From: Aphrocallistes beatrix
Lineage: Eukaryota > Porifera > Hexactinellida > Sceptrulophora > Aphrocallistidae
DNA: 64,000 nt
Direction: 5' to 3'
NCBI GenBank assembly: GCA_963281255.1
Contig: OY725495.1
Span: forward strand, 4,464,001-4,528,000
Shown: piece after piece, positions 1-10,443 of the stretch
Numbering within the stretch: position 1 is the first letter of the stretch
How the letters are laid out: the number at the start of each line of letters is the position of its first letter
Position numbers and translations under genes: made by a program
Notes under the pieces: model-generated
The model's input: the letters and a program-made list of their open reading frames with translations, nothing else
The model's database searches: none
Told to the model about the DNA's origin: nothing

Positions 1-424
1 CCGTTACTTTCATATCCTGGTAGCGAGGGACTACTAGTAGTTCTTCTTCGATAATTTCTCCCAGACCTAGGATCAGTTGTTCCACGTGTCCCGAGTCTCT
101 CTGAAACTTCAGACGTGTCTCTGGTTGATGGAGTCGCACCTCTGCTAGTTTGTCTTCTAACTCTTTCAAGATTCTTTCTTGAGTTTCTTTGAGGAAGTTC
201 TCTTTCAGGTTTCGTTCTGTGTCTACTTTCAACGCTAGTAGCTGTTGCTCGCTCTGTTCATTTCTCTTCAGTTTCTCTCTCTTTTCTTCTTTCTTCTCAT
301 TCGCTTCAGCGATGAGTGCTCTTCTTCTGTAGTTAACACAGGCAACTATTCTATCGAAGAATTGGTTTATTTCTTCTTCGATGGAGTTTATAGGCTGTGC
401 TGGTTCTGGGAATTGTGTAGCCAT
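1..424 (-). CDS. coiled-coil protein, N-terminal part, NHL/TRIM-like coil (partial)
   Basis: The minus strand is open without a stop from an ATG at 424-422 to the window edge, giving 141 codons. The protein begins MATQFPEPAQPINSIEEEI and then has a long charged helix rich in Glu, Lys, Arg, Gln and Leu with heptad-like leucines. It contains the pattern NLKENFLKETQERILKELE. The layout (short N-terminus, FFDRI, a basic patch YRRRALI, then a long coil) resembles the coil region of invertebrate NHL-repeat or TRIM2-like proteins. No NHL repeats are visible because the gene leaves the window. The family is a guess; that it codes for protein is likely from the uninterrupted frame and ATG start. Its 5' end faces the TOM6-like gene, so the two are divergently transcribed. 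Confidence 0.6.
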   Translation of the reverse strand, partial: MATQFPEPAQPINSIEEEINQFFDRIVACVNYRRRALIAEANEKKEEKREKLKRNEQSEQQLLALKVDTERNLKENFLKETQERILKELEDKLAEVRLHQPETRLKFQRDSGHVEQLILGLGEIIEEELLVVPRYQDMKVT

Positions 425-1475
425 TATGGTTACTGTTAGGAATAGATTTATGAATTGTTTCAAAAATGAAAAGTTCAGAAAAGGTTTCTAGTATTGAAAT
501 ATTTGCTTAGTAATAAAGCTTTTATACTTGTTATAACAATAATTTAGTATTGTAGACTCAGACGATCAAGTGTGTAGATAAAGTACAGAGTTGTAATACA
601 TAAGATGTAATCAGTTCTTACACTTGTACCACATGTATCACTGCATTATGTGAACTTGACCAATTCTGTCAAGTATTCTGATCAGATGATTTGGTTTATG
701 CTGACTAGAAATAGGTTGAGTTTAGCTAGAAAGGTTGAGTCACATTCTGCTAACGCAAACAAAATACTGAAATATTGTCTAATTGGATTTAAAGTTCAGA
801 GATCTTCCCGAGAGTAGAATTTGTGGAAATGCGTCAGTAGCTCCACTGCTTATGTAGACGTTAGTTCTCCTAAGAGATCAGAATTCCTTTTACTCTATGG
901 ACATTAGAGGAAGAAAGTTGTTTTGTTTGTGGAATGAATAAGATGTGTCGTTTAGAGTTGTTTCTTGGGCTAATTATAGAACAAAGTAGAATCTTGGGTT
1001 TTGCTGAATATTTTAAAAACGAACCAGTAGGAACTTTTAACTCACTTCGAAAAAGAATTTTTGTCTCTTCTCATTTTTGATCATTTGTCTTATTTCACAG
1101 TTTTGATAATTATTCCATTCTTTTAACGATAACAATGAAAAAGGCTGAATTCTGTTAATTGGTTAACCGCCGTCAATGTCGGTTAACAGTTAAGGAAATT
1201 TTAGATCGGTCAACCTGTATTTTCTAAATATTTTCACTGATTTCATTGTTTTTCGAAGGAGATTCAATAATGTTACATCCAAACATTTATAAATGTAATA
1301 GATTACCTATTTTCTTACCACATAGTATATTTCGAGACCACTGAAAATTATCAATTTTTTTTTCAGGCTGATGCTTATTCCAGCAATCCATATTTCAACC
1401 AATTAACATTGACATCGGTTAACCAACCAATCCTGATCCGTATTCATTCCCAATTCTAGTAGTTACTTAGCTGGA
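425..1475. other. divergent intergenic region
   Basis: This 1.05-kb AT-rich stretch lies between the start codons of two divergent genes and probably holds both promoters. A pyrimidine tract ending in CAG at about 1358-1366 could be the acceptor of a 5' untranslated exon leading to the ATG at 1476. I see no other coding signal. Confidence 0.35.
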
Positions 1476-1667
1476 ATGTCTCCCTCACCGATAGGAGGTA
1501 GCAAGCTAGGAGATTTCCTCAAGAACCTCAAAGCCTTTGCGATAACTTGGTACACAGAAACGAATCAGAGAAATCTGTTGCTATTTATAGGATCCGTGGT
1601 GTTAATAGAGATATTGTATCCAGCTATCTTGGAGTCTGTCACTACAGCGCCTCAACCCATCCTGTGA
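1476..1667 (+). CDS. TOM6-like small outer mitochondrial membrane protein
   Basis: This is a 63-residue ORF starting at an ATG in the context GGAATGTCT. It has a polar N-terminus, a Gly-Asp-aromatic-Leu motif (GDFLK, residues 12-16), an aromatic/Ala stretch, RNLLLFIG (residues 32-39), one hydrophobic segment at about 33-54, and a C-terminus APQPIL. Animal TOM6 (TOMM6), a stabilising subunit of the mitochondrial protein-import pore, has the same size and order: GDWL near the start, an RNL motif entering one membrane helix, and a C-terminal APQP. The match rests on short motifs recalled for the family, so the name is tentative. The neighbouring mitoguardin gene is also an outer mitochondrial membrane protein, which may be coincidence. 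The alternative is an unrelated small membrane protein. Confidence 0.45.
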   Translation: MSPSPIGGSKLGDFLKNLKAFAITWYTETNQRNLLLFIGSVVLIEILYPAILESVTTAPQPIL

Positions 1668-1823
1668 CACTTCTCACCTTGCACGTAGCGACAGAATATT
1701 CACACTTACGAATTGAAAAATTTAGATTAGTTTTGTAGTTTTATCAGAAGCAATGAATTCATTTTTTGTTTATTTGACTTTATCTCTTCAGTTAATTAAT
1801 TTAAAATACAATCCAAATTAGAC

Positions 1824-1987
1824 TAGCGGTTTTCAACCTTTTTGGGCTGTGTGCCCCTATAGCAATTTTGCTATATTCTGAGGACCTCCTCCTAGTAACT
1901 GTAACACAAAATTTCGAATCCTGTGGACCCCCTGATATCTTCTGTTGACCACTAAGGGGTCCATGGATCCTAAGTTGGGAACCACTG
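1824..1987. mobile_element. hAT-type MITE
   Basis: The 164-bp element starts TAGCGGTTTTCAACC and ends GGTTGGGAACCACTG-like (GTTGGGAACCACTG). These are imperfect terminal inverted repeats of the hAT type (CAGTGGTTCCCAAC). It is flanked by an 8-bp duplication, AATTAGAC at 1816-1823 and CATTAGAC at 1988-1995, with 7 of 8 matching. It is too short to encode a transposase. Confidence 0.75.
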
Positions 1988-2305
1988 CATTAGACCAAAG
2001 AGGGAATTCTAAACTCACTTTACTTCGACGAACATTTACCTGTAACACAGTTAATGCTATTTCAGATAGATCTTCCTGTTATGTACATGTATTAGTAAGA
2101 TTGCTATTGATCGATGTCCTCGAAATGTAGATTATGTCCATCAGTACCCCAGACACTGATTCTAGTTTCAGATGTACCCTGGACCTTGGCACTAGATTTA
2201 TTCTCGCCTTAGTGGCATAAGTCCAAGGGTCAGGAATGTGGTGAGACCATGCCATGGCACACAGCCAATCAAATAACCCGCTCAGCCATTCAATTCCGAA
2301 TAGAC

Positions 2306-2706
2306 GGGCATGCCTAATTTCCGGGACGGGACGGAACCATCAGGTACCTAATTTCCGGGACGGGACGAGTCAAGATGCCTAATCTCCGGGACGGGACAGA
2401 AAAGGTACCTAATTTCCGGGACGGGACGGGTTAAGATGCCTAATTTCCGGGACGGGACAGAAAAGGTACCTAATTTCCGGGACGGGACGGGTTAAGATGC
2501 CTAATTTCCAGGACGGGACGGGTTAAGATGCCTAATTTCCAGGACGGGACGAGTCAAGATACCTAATTTCCGGGACGGGACGGGTTAAGATGCCTAATTT
2601 CCAGGACGGGACGGGTTAAGATGCCTAATTTCCAGGACGGGACGAGTCAAGATACCTAATTTCCGGGATGGAATCCCGTCCCGTCCCGTCCCGGAAATTA
2701 GCCATG
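2306..2706. repeat. minisatellite inside a foldback element
   Basis: About a dozen copies of a unit of roughly 30 bp share the core CCTAATTTCCGGGACGGGAC, followed by variable linkers (GGGTTAAGATG, GAGTCAAGATA or AGAAAAGGTA). The last unit is inverted (CCGTCCCGGAAATTAG), so the array ends form an inverted repeat. An 11-bp direct repeat TCCGAATAGAC flanks it at 2295-2305 and 2707-2717, like a target-site duplication. It is GC-rich against an AT-rich background. Confidence 0.8.
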
Positions 2707-2927
2707 TCCGAATAGACCGAATAGCCACTCGTGTAACGAGCAGTTCATTGGGAGATTATACTAGAGATAATTCATAATGTTTATGCACATACTTTGTTTT
2801 ATTAATTACTAGAGAACGTGATCTATTTCTATGGATTAATTATTCTTACCTAGCTACACGTGTAGACAGTAGTTATGTATGGAGAATAGTTCTTGGATTA
2901 ATCTGTTTCAATTCTAAACTTAAACCG

Positions 2928-5900
2928 ATGTCATCAACCGAACTATCAACCACTTGGATCAAAATCCTGGACAGTTCTAAATTTAGTTTGTTCCTCCTAT
3001 TCGGAACATCTGGTGTTTGTATTCTTCTCGGAATTGGATACTATTTTAAGACCAAAAAGTCTAAATCGAAATCAATTCAACTTCGTCCTGGGTCCAGCCA
3101 ACTCGTCCGCTCTGGGATTTGGCGCTCAATTCATTTTGGGTCTGTCACTCATACGCCAGCTGTGGACACCTCTAGCTTAACACCTGATCAGCTGTTCGAG
3201 AACGGAGTCGTGTCCTTCCAGCAAGGAGTGAACTCGTGGAGAGCTTGCTGTGAGATGTTGAACAACCACATGAGTGAACCTGGTATGATACACTGGTCAC
3301 ATTCTGTATTACAGTCGACTCCGCTTAATTAATAGGGTCACTGGTTAATCGGGTCAACCGCTTAATGGCAGAACCGGAATAGTTCTCACACATAGAAGCT
3401 AATACAAAATATTTTCGGTTAATAATGTTCTCCGCTTAATCGGGGCAAAATGTCCTCTGACCGATGTGACCATATTAAGCGGAGTCGACTGTATTTTAAT
3501 ATACGTACACAGGCGTGAGTTAGCCAAATTAGTGAGGCTAGATCCACCAATCAAATTGAGGTATCCTCAGCTAGAGGGTAGGATGTAGTTATTTTTAGAA
3601 TAATTTAGTGCGTATTGAATTATATTATTGCGGCCGTTAACGGAAAATTCGTCGCGGAAACTTTATGTCTTGATTTTTAGCCGTTATTGACGAAATCATC
3701 CTAAAATGGAAGTACAGTGGATGTCGGTTATAGTCTTACTTATGCATTAATACGATTGCGACGAATTTTCCACAATTCATTGCGACAGTACAAAGTACAG
3801 TCGAAACCGTTTTTTCTCACTCCGGTTTATCCTTACTTATCGTTTTTTCTTACTATTTCAGAATCTTAATTATGTAAAAAATTCCAAATCTATATTAATT
3901 TCCATCGTTTTTTTCTTACTGTTTGAACCTGTAAAGAAATGGTAAGAAAAAACCGGTTTCGACTGTATTAATTAAATTACGTTGGCTTTAAGATTATCGC
4001 TAGACTGATGGAGAGGCATTGGGTCATTGGTCCTACTTTTTTTGGAAAAATAGTTAAGCCTATTGTCAGAAGGAATCCTGAATTATTGACTAGAGAATGA
4101 AGTTCATAGTACACATGGATTGAGATGTAATATATTCTGTACGTGACTAGAGAATATGACTAAACTTGAAAAACAGAGGTTAGAATCGAGAGTTGTATGC
4201 CATGATCCAACTTCAATAGATACGTAGCTAATTAGTGACAAATACTGTACCATTTTGTCTAAATTAGAAGAAATTACAAATTATGGGATGTGCAAGCTTA
4301 CTTTTTTCTTGTTTATAAAACGCTTGGTCTCGAATGTCACCAATTTTGTCTGTGTTTGAGGACAGAAATTATACGAATAACGAATAACTTTATCCTAATC
4401 CTTCCAAAAATATCTAAAAGTATCTAGTAAGCATCCAATCCCTCCCCTCCTTCATATCCCCAACAACGGTAGAGGTCATAAAGAATTCTCCCCGACAGTA
4501 AATTAGCTACGAACGGCTCTTCCATTTCAGGGAATCTACAGTAGAACTTAGGATAAGACGTATCCCTCCGGGAAGCGGAAAAAAGTACTAACCGAGTTGA
4601 TATTACATAGGAATCTATATAATTAATTAATTTTGGTTCAGAGAAATTAGTACGTACTACTTATCCCGAGTACTCAGCCGAAATACGTTTTATCCCGAGT
4701 ACGTACTAACCGAGTTCTACTGTATTACACTCTGAATGGGACAGCTATTATATTCAATGAATTATCTAGGAGCGCGAGACGTTCCTTTAGGCGTATTATT
4801 TTAAGTGTTGAGGAGTGTAAAAATCCAGAAAAATACCAAATTTACCCAACATTATAATGTTATTTATCAATTTAGACGTATGAAAATTTAGAAATTTTAG
4901 ATTAAGGAGCTTATCTCTGGAATACCTTGATCGTAGTTGAGGTAGATTTGAATGGGTTTACACAGGTTTTTTTTAAGGGCGATCGTGGTGTAAAAATTAC
5001 ACCACGAATTTTGGGAGTTACACCACGATTTGGGTCGGCCGCTGCAGCGTTGGCAATATCTGGTTAATATTTTTTCGGTGGTTACACCGTGATTAAGCTG
5101 AGTTACACCAAGGTCTCAACCTTAAAAAAACCCCCTGGATTTACAGATTAATATTTTAGATTCAGAAGTTTTGGAAGAAGATTCAGACCGTTTCGATTCT
5201 CATTCCAGTGGAGCGGCTAGTTCCATCCCAGTGTCTCCTCACTCCAGCCTGAACCAGAGAAGGTTGAGAGCTCTCCTCCTCCAATCAGAAGTCCTGAATC
5301 AGCTCATAGAGAGTGTTAAGTACACAAGGAATGTTGGGAATGTATTCAGTGAGAGATTAGACAGCGAGGATATGCAGCAGTTGGAGGACAATAGGGTGAG
5401 TGATGAGTTTAACCCGGATGACTTGGGTTTTTTCTATTTATAGTAAATACCCCGAATTTTTATGGCTTCCCCGCCCAAAATGGCTTAAACCGGAAATGAC
5501 GCGACACAATCCAGGGGCAATGGAGGGATATTATTAATTAAACAAGAACGCTCAATTACCGCCTTTTTTTCGTGCTCAAAAACCCCCGGAGTACAAAAGT
5601 TTAAAGCGCCGTATCGGTTGAAAAACAGTCGCATTTGGAGAGATAAACGATTTCTAATCTCATTACTAATCACTAAGAGTATTCATAAATACAACTAGCC
5701 ATAACAAATGGTTTACCTTAAAATGTTCGCATCTTATCTAACCCCGGGGCTTATTCAGAGAAAGACGGTATAATGAATCCGTTATGATTTTCTGATAGGA
5801 GGGAGGGGGGGGGCAACCAACGTCGAACTTGGGTTGTAAGTTCCTGTTGGAATAGGTGCCCAGTTTATGAACTTCTGTGTTTCAAATTGGATGTGCCATA

Positions 5901-8900
5901 ATTTTGGAAACAAACCTGAAATGTCATTATTTCGGCTAATAAATTCCGTTATTTTGGCACACAAAATAGGGTTCACAATACGAATTATTTTAAAAAATAA
6001 TATTAGCGAAAAAGTACAATTTAAATGTTAGAATAATCTTAAACTCGTTTCAAATTTGCTTTTCTTTCAATAAAAGAGTCACTTTGAAACTAGATCCACT
6101 TTTGAAATAAACACAGGCTTTTTCTTCTAATCTTTCCTAGAAATTCAGGTTGATAAGTTACTTATTTCTGAAGGGAATTTTAGTTGTGTTTTCTCAAATA
6201 CTCGTGCTATGTCATCTCATGTCATTCAGTTAATTTTCTCTTTAAGTAGAACAACTGGACACCATGTATGTATCAACAAGGAAAAACTCGTTTAGATAAA
6301 TTTATTACTGAACAGCAATGCTTACTATGATTTATATTTGATATTGTGACAGCATTTGCAATCAAATACGTACTTTCAAACGACAATAATAATAGTTTCG
6401 TGGGAACTATTTCAGCCATAAGACAGAACTGAATTTTCTAGGTAATAGTTGTTGTAAGGCTTATTTTCTTGAGACTAAATAATCTTGTTAACTTTACTGT
6501 CACGAGTAATTATGCCATAGGTTGTTCATTATTGTGTGTCTTTGCCTGATTGTGTAGAAACTATATATAATAGACAAAATTATAAAATCTTACAGAAAAT
6601 TATCCCAGTTAACTGATTTTATCTAAAATATTCGGAAAAAAAAATCTTTTCTTCAAAATGGAGAGAGAATTACAAGTTATTTTTTTCCCTGGAAATGCAG
6701 TATACTATCTTCTCATTCCAATATGCTCCATCATGGCAGTCCTGGTAATATTTTGGAGCTTGTATTTGATCAAAAGGATCAAAATCAACAATCAGGAACG
6801 GTTAAATGCACTTGAAAAATCGAAATACGACAAATTGGGAAATTTCACACAATTAGCTGATTTTCACAAAGAAGAGGTCGTGAAGTTTTCGTTCCTCCTA
6901 GCTATCAACCTTATAGAATCAGTTGCCATGGTTATATATGCAGTTGGATCCCAATTAGCATTAGTTTTATCCAACAAATATAAACCTAATTTGGTTTTCC
7001 CTGATAATATTGAATTCGCGAATTGCACCAGGGATTATTTTCAACTGCAAGACTTACGTCCAATTTTGTCTACAATGTATCTGCCATTCAACTTATGCGT
7101 CGCATTCGGACAAGTAGGATGGTTAATGTCAATGTCTCTCTCTATATGTCTGCTGAAATACCTCCACAATGCCTATTATAATAGAGGAGGGAATTTAAAG
7201 TGGATTTTAAGATTGTTGCTGCTCACTTCACTTCTTTGTGTTCTTTTCATAATCTTCAGTTCAGTGAAACAACTGTTCATACTTCAAAGTATAATCGAAC
7301 CAATTATCCAGCTGACATTCCTCTGCTTTTTAATCCGGTATTTGCGTATTTACTATCGGACTTTGAAAAGAAGAACCATCGATTTGAAAATCCTTTGCAA
7401 ATCAGAAGAAACAATCTTAGCTTCCACCCGAATTGTCCGTCGATTTTCCATAATATCAACCTTGAATACGTTTGCCTTTACTTGTCTGTTCCTTGCAGAA
7501 TTTCTAACTCAGTACATCTACGTTATTGCTACTCTAATCGGATTCAGTTCTTGTTTCACTAAATACGCGTACGATAGAGTCCTCTATCAACCGCCACTAC
7601 ACAACCAACACCAAATAAAACAGCTCCAATACGCTAGGATGATGATTAATTCGATGGCGAATATACTATTAACCATTGGCTGCATTTGCATATTTTTCGA
7701 GTACGTTTTGATGTCGGTTCTCTCTTGCTGTTCAAACTTCTTGAGAGATTTGAAAATGAGATTTGGAATCGGGATCCATCCACAATACATTCAGCTTAGG
7801 CAACCACTATTGTGATTATATTTATTATCATAGAGGTGTGAAATTCTAATATTCCCTCCTGTCAGTATGTAGATTTAACTGCTGTGTGTGCTTTCATTCT
7901 TAATTTGAGATATTTTTTGTTTGAGTATTTTTATTCTATATAAGTTTGAGAATATTAAATTTAATTTGAAATTTATTGTCACGTTCTTTATTGTCATGTT
8001 GACACACTAAAATATCCAAATCTCTTTATACTGAATGTAGCGACCAATAGATACAAAAATATAAGCGCTTCGCTTGCTTTTTTTTATTTGGGTTGTTAAG
8101 ATCATGACAGTCTTTACTTAAGGAAAGGATTTTCCCTTTCAAGTCCAGACCCTCCAACCTAATACACTTCCCAACCAAAAGTTTTCGTATACCTCAAAAT
8201 TTTCCATCAAATAGTTGTAAAACTAATCTATCATGAAGTTTAATCTGTAACAAATACACTAATTTTTATTTTAAATTCGGTTTATTCACATTCAAATTAC
8301 GAACCTTATAAGCTCTCAACTCAATTGCTCTCCTTCAAATATAAGTATTTGAACATTTACTTCACTGTGCCACAAATTAATGCCACTATATATGATGGCG
8401 TTAGTGTCACGGGTTAAAATATTCAACTTTTAAATAGAGTAATTGAGTTGAAAGACTATAAAATGAGTAAATCGAGTGTGTAGAATATGAATTTTAATTT
8501 TTTAAGCCAATTTTAGTCAAACTGTTACTGATTTATTACTATTGACTCCAAAATTAGATACGATTTATACAATTGGTATGGGAAATATTGGGGTGTACGA
8601 ATACTTTGGTAGGACAGTGTACAATGAACTCCCTTCTGTATATTGTGTAGTAATTGAACTTGTTTCAGATACTTTCTTCTACTTTTAATCTTTCCTAGAA
8701 TTTCAAGTGGATTATGTAACTTATGACCTGAAAGGAATCTTAGAAGATGTTTACATTGTTTGTGAGTTTTTTCGAATCCTCGTGCTCTTTCAGTTAATTT
8801 CCCTTCGGTTTGCAGTGCAGACTCAATGGATGTATAATTTTATTACTGAACAACAATGCTAACATCCATTTATTTGTTTGTTTTTTAATAATGTGTTTGA

Positions 8901-10443
8901 AACCAATGCTTTCAAAACTAGTGAATTCTAGTTTTTGAAAATATATTGGAAAGCATTACAGAGAGCTTAAATGATTAGATCGCCTATTAAATTTCTCGCT
9001 AATCTAACAAATCTTACATCTTTAAAATTTCATTGAAACTCTATTTCAGTTTCATAAAGCTTACTTGAATTCTCAATGCATTAATTGTAAGGTTTATTGT
9101 CTTAACACAAATTTATTCTTTCTTCTGACATCATGGTGACGCGCTAAAATACCCAAATAAGGTCATTGTAGTGATCCATGGTTCTAAAAGACTGACGATT
9201 ACCAACTGAGGCATTTCTGTCAATTATGTCAAGGAAACTTATTCTGATTTTTATAATTAAAATTAAAATCGATATTGACATGAACAGTTTGAGAATAGGT
9301 ATCAATTTTGAGCCTAAATATGTGTCGCATGGCATTTTAGGTGGCACGCGACACAATTTAGTATGGGGTGAGCTCAGCTGTTCCAAGAAATAAATACATT
9401 TTTTCGACCTAAAATATCCGAATTTAGTTGTATTTTTCACGATCAACGAAGAAAGTTGAATTTTCTGAAAGGATGATTTTAATGTATTCTTCCAATAGAC
9501 CTCACTTTCCAGCCCAAGAATACCTCTTCCCTATGACACAGAGCCAGAGAGGGAATCTACCGTTTGTATGGATGACTCGTCTGATTCTTTCGAGTCCGCT
9601 ACTTTGCTTTCGGATTTAGAGGGATCCTCTATCAGATCTAGAAAATCTAACTTCTCTACCCCTCAAATCATCATCAGAACCAACAACTTGTACCATGAAG
9701 CGTTGAAGCTAGCTCTGCAGGGAGATATTTACGTCCGCCATATGCGTACTGAAATGCTGCGGTGCGATCATGACAACGATTTCACTGCCAAATTACACTG
9801 TGTTAGACTGGCGTTCGATTTTTTGATAAAATCTGAGGAAAATTGTACGTTTTTTGAGAATCAAACTCGACAATTGATGACGCGTTTTCTGACGAAAGCC
9901 AACAAGGATGGGGAAGCTTTTTCGCGTGAATTTACAGAAATTGTAAATTTTGTTAAAAATCCAGAAAACTATCCAATCACTGAAAGGGAGTTGAATGTTC
10001 GAAAATTGAATATTGTCGGATTTTGGGATGTAGCGATAGATTTCGCGCTATTGGACGCTTTTACTGACTTAGAAAACCTCCCTACACCTGTTACCATGGT
10101 AACACAAAACCGCTGGTTGACACCTAGCTTAAGAGAATCCGCTTTGGTTAGCGCTGTATGGGCCGTTATGCAGGGGAAGATAAAAATGCTGGAAAATAAG
10201 GACGGATTCATGTCGAGGTTCTATAAACTCGGCGAAACTTTCATGTTCACACTCGCCTGGGGGTTTCTAGGGACAGACGAAGAGTTGAAAGAGAGGTGTG
10301 GAGTGTTGAAAGAGGGAATTCTGTCCTACTTTCGTGATGTTTTCAATCTTAACATAGCAAATTACTCTGATGTTCACACCTTATCAGAAGATATTTTGAG
10401 ACTGGGGAGGTATAAACTCCAAGATCTGGAATCACATTTGTAA
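2928..10443 (+). CDS. MIGA: mitoguardin (MIGA/FAM73 family), three exons
   Basis: Predicted exons are 2928-3282, 5160-5395 and 9499-10443. All have GT-AG borders and compatible phases (1, 0), giving 511 residues. Mitoguardins are outer mitochondrial membrane proteins that promote fusion and, in vertebrate MIGA2, tether mitochondria to ER and lipid droplets and transfer lipid. The N-terminus has one membrane segment at residues 19-40 followed by KTKKSKSKS, then the family-typical LTPDQLFENGV. The large third exon aligns along the whole C-terminal MIGA domain: FTAKLHCVRLAFDFL, FWDVAIDFALLDAFTDLEN, a downstream NRWLTPS, DGFMSRFY, AWGFLGTDEEL and YFRDVFNLN. Residues 222-236 (DDSSDSFESATLLSD) resemble the acidic FFAT-like VAP-binding region of MIGA2; this is inference. 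The protein is somewhat shorter than the human proteins (about 590-630). Intron 1 holds three MITEs. Intron 2 holds a nested gene. Confidence 0.88.
3310..3493. mobile_element. MITE family 1 copy (CGACTCCGCTTAAT termini)
   Basis: The element has perfect terminal inverted repeats, TACAGTCGACTCCGCTTAAT at the left and its reverse complement at the right, with TA at both outer ends. The interior is non-coding. It lies at the start of mitoguardin intron 1. Four further copies occur at 23581, 49041, 53768 and 54931. Confidence 0.85.
3796..3967. mobile_element. MITE family 2 copy (CGAAACCG termini)
   Basis: The left end is TACAGTCGAAACCGTTTTTT and the right end is AACCGGTTTCGACTGTA, about 172 bp apart, with an internal run of GTTTTTTCTTAC-like blocks in both orientations. 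It has no coding capacity. It lies in mitoguardin intron 1. Confidence 0.75.
4537..4724. mobile_element. MITE family 3 copy (CGAGTTCTACTGTA termini)
   Basis: The ends are TACAGTAGAACTTAGG and AACCGAGTTCTACTGTA. The interior shares the blocks CGTACTAACCGAG and CCTCCGGGAAGCGG with copies at 16344 and 53496, here in the opposite orientation. It lies in mitoguardin intron 1. Confidence 0.75.
5425..5545. repeat. interspersed repeat R1
   Basis: A block beginning TTTTTTCTATTTATAGT and continuing through ATGGCTTCCCCGCCCAAAAT and AAACCGGAAATGACGC recurs at 22527, 33084 and 61597. All four copies share order and spacing. This one begins about 30 bp after the mitoguardin exon 2 donor. Termini and class are not clear. 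Confidence 0.7.
5560..5775. repeat. interspersed repeat R2
   Basis: About 215 bp from TTTTTTTCGTGCTCAAAA through GCATTTGGAGAGATAAACG, ATAAATACAACTAGCCATAA and a terminal GAAGACGG-like end is nearly identical to 53125-53335. It lies in mitoguardin intron 2. I see no coding capacity. Confidence 0.75.
6100..6345. repeat. left copy of direct repeat flanking the nested 7TM gene
   Basis: This stretch (TTCTTCTAATCTTTCCTAGA, later ATACTCGTGCTATGTCATC and TTTATTACTGAACAGCAATG) matches 8660-8872 in the same order with many substitutions. It is the upstream flank of the 7TM gene, and the matching block downstream marks a second, gene-less copy of the unit. Confidence 0.65.
6658..7815 (+). CDS. seven-transmembrane protein, family not recognised, nested in mitoguardin intron 2
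   Basis: This intronless 385-residue ORF begins at ATG in the context TTCAAAATGG. Hydrophobic segments lie near residues 15-39, 74-102, 139-170, 182-206, 211-233, 265-298 and 328-359, so seven membrane helices are likely. The loop between the second and third has an N-glycosylation site (NCT), two cysteines occur near the C-terminal helix, and the tail is short. I do not see DRY, NPxxY or other family-defining GPCR motifs, so a divergent chemoreceptor or orphan 7TM protein are both possible. A TATA-like ACTATATATAAT lies about 95 bp upstream and ATTAAA motifs about 140 bp downstream. It lies on the same strand inside the 4.1-kb mitoguardin intron. Confidence 0.75.
   Translation: MERELQVIFFPGNAVYYLLIPICSIMAVLVIFWSLYLIKRIKINNQERLNALEKSKYDKLGNFTQLADFHKEEVVKFSFLLAINLIESVAMVIYAVGSQLALVLSNKYKPNLVFPDNIEFANCTRDYFQLQDLRPILSTMYLPFNLCVAFGQVGWLMSMSLSICLLKYLHNAYYNRGGNLKWILRLLLLTSLLCVLFIIFSSVKQLFILQSIIEPIIQLTFLCFLIRYLRIYYRTLKRRTIDLKILCKSEETILASTRIVRRFSIISTLNTFAFTCLFLAEFLTQYIYVIATLIGFSSCFTKYAYDRVLYQPPLHNQHQIKQLQYARMMINSMANILLTIGCICIFFEYVLMSVLSCCSNFLRDLKMRFGIGIHPQYIQLRQPLL
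8640..9195. repeat. gene-less second copy of the 7TM unit
   Basis: The first part (8660-8872) matches the upstream flank of the 7TM gene (6100-6345). The last part (about 9088-9190: TGTAAGGTTTATTGTCTTAA, then GACGCGCTAAAATACCCAAA) matches the downstream flank at 7976-8050 (GACACACTAAAATATCCAAA). The 7TM reading frame that should lie between them is missing. This fits a tandem duplication whose second copy lost the gene, or the reverse. Confidence 0.55.

Noticed and set aside
2306-2706. CRISPR-like repeat array
   Set aside because: The host is an animal, the units are head-to-tail without unique spacers, and the array ends in an inverted unit with a target-site duplication.
7200-7562. 120-codon ORF overlapping the 7TM gene in another frame
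   Set aside because: Fully contained in the longer hydrophobic-patterned 7TM frame and begins at a non-ATG codon.
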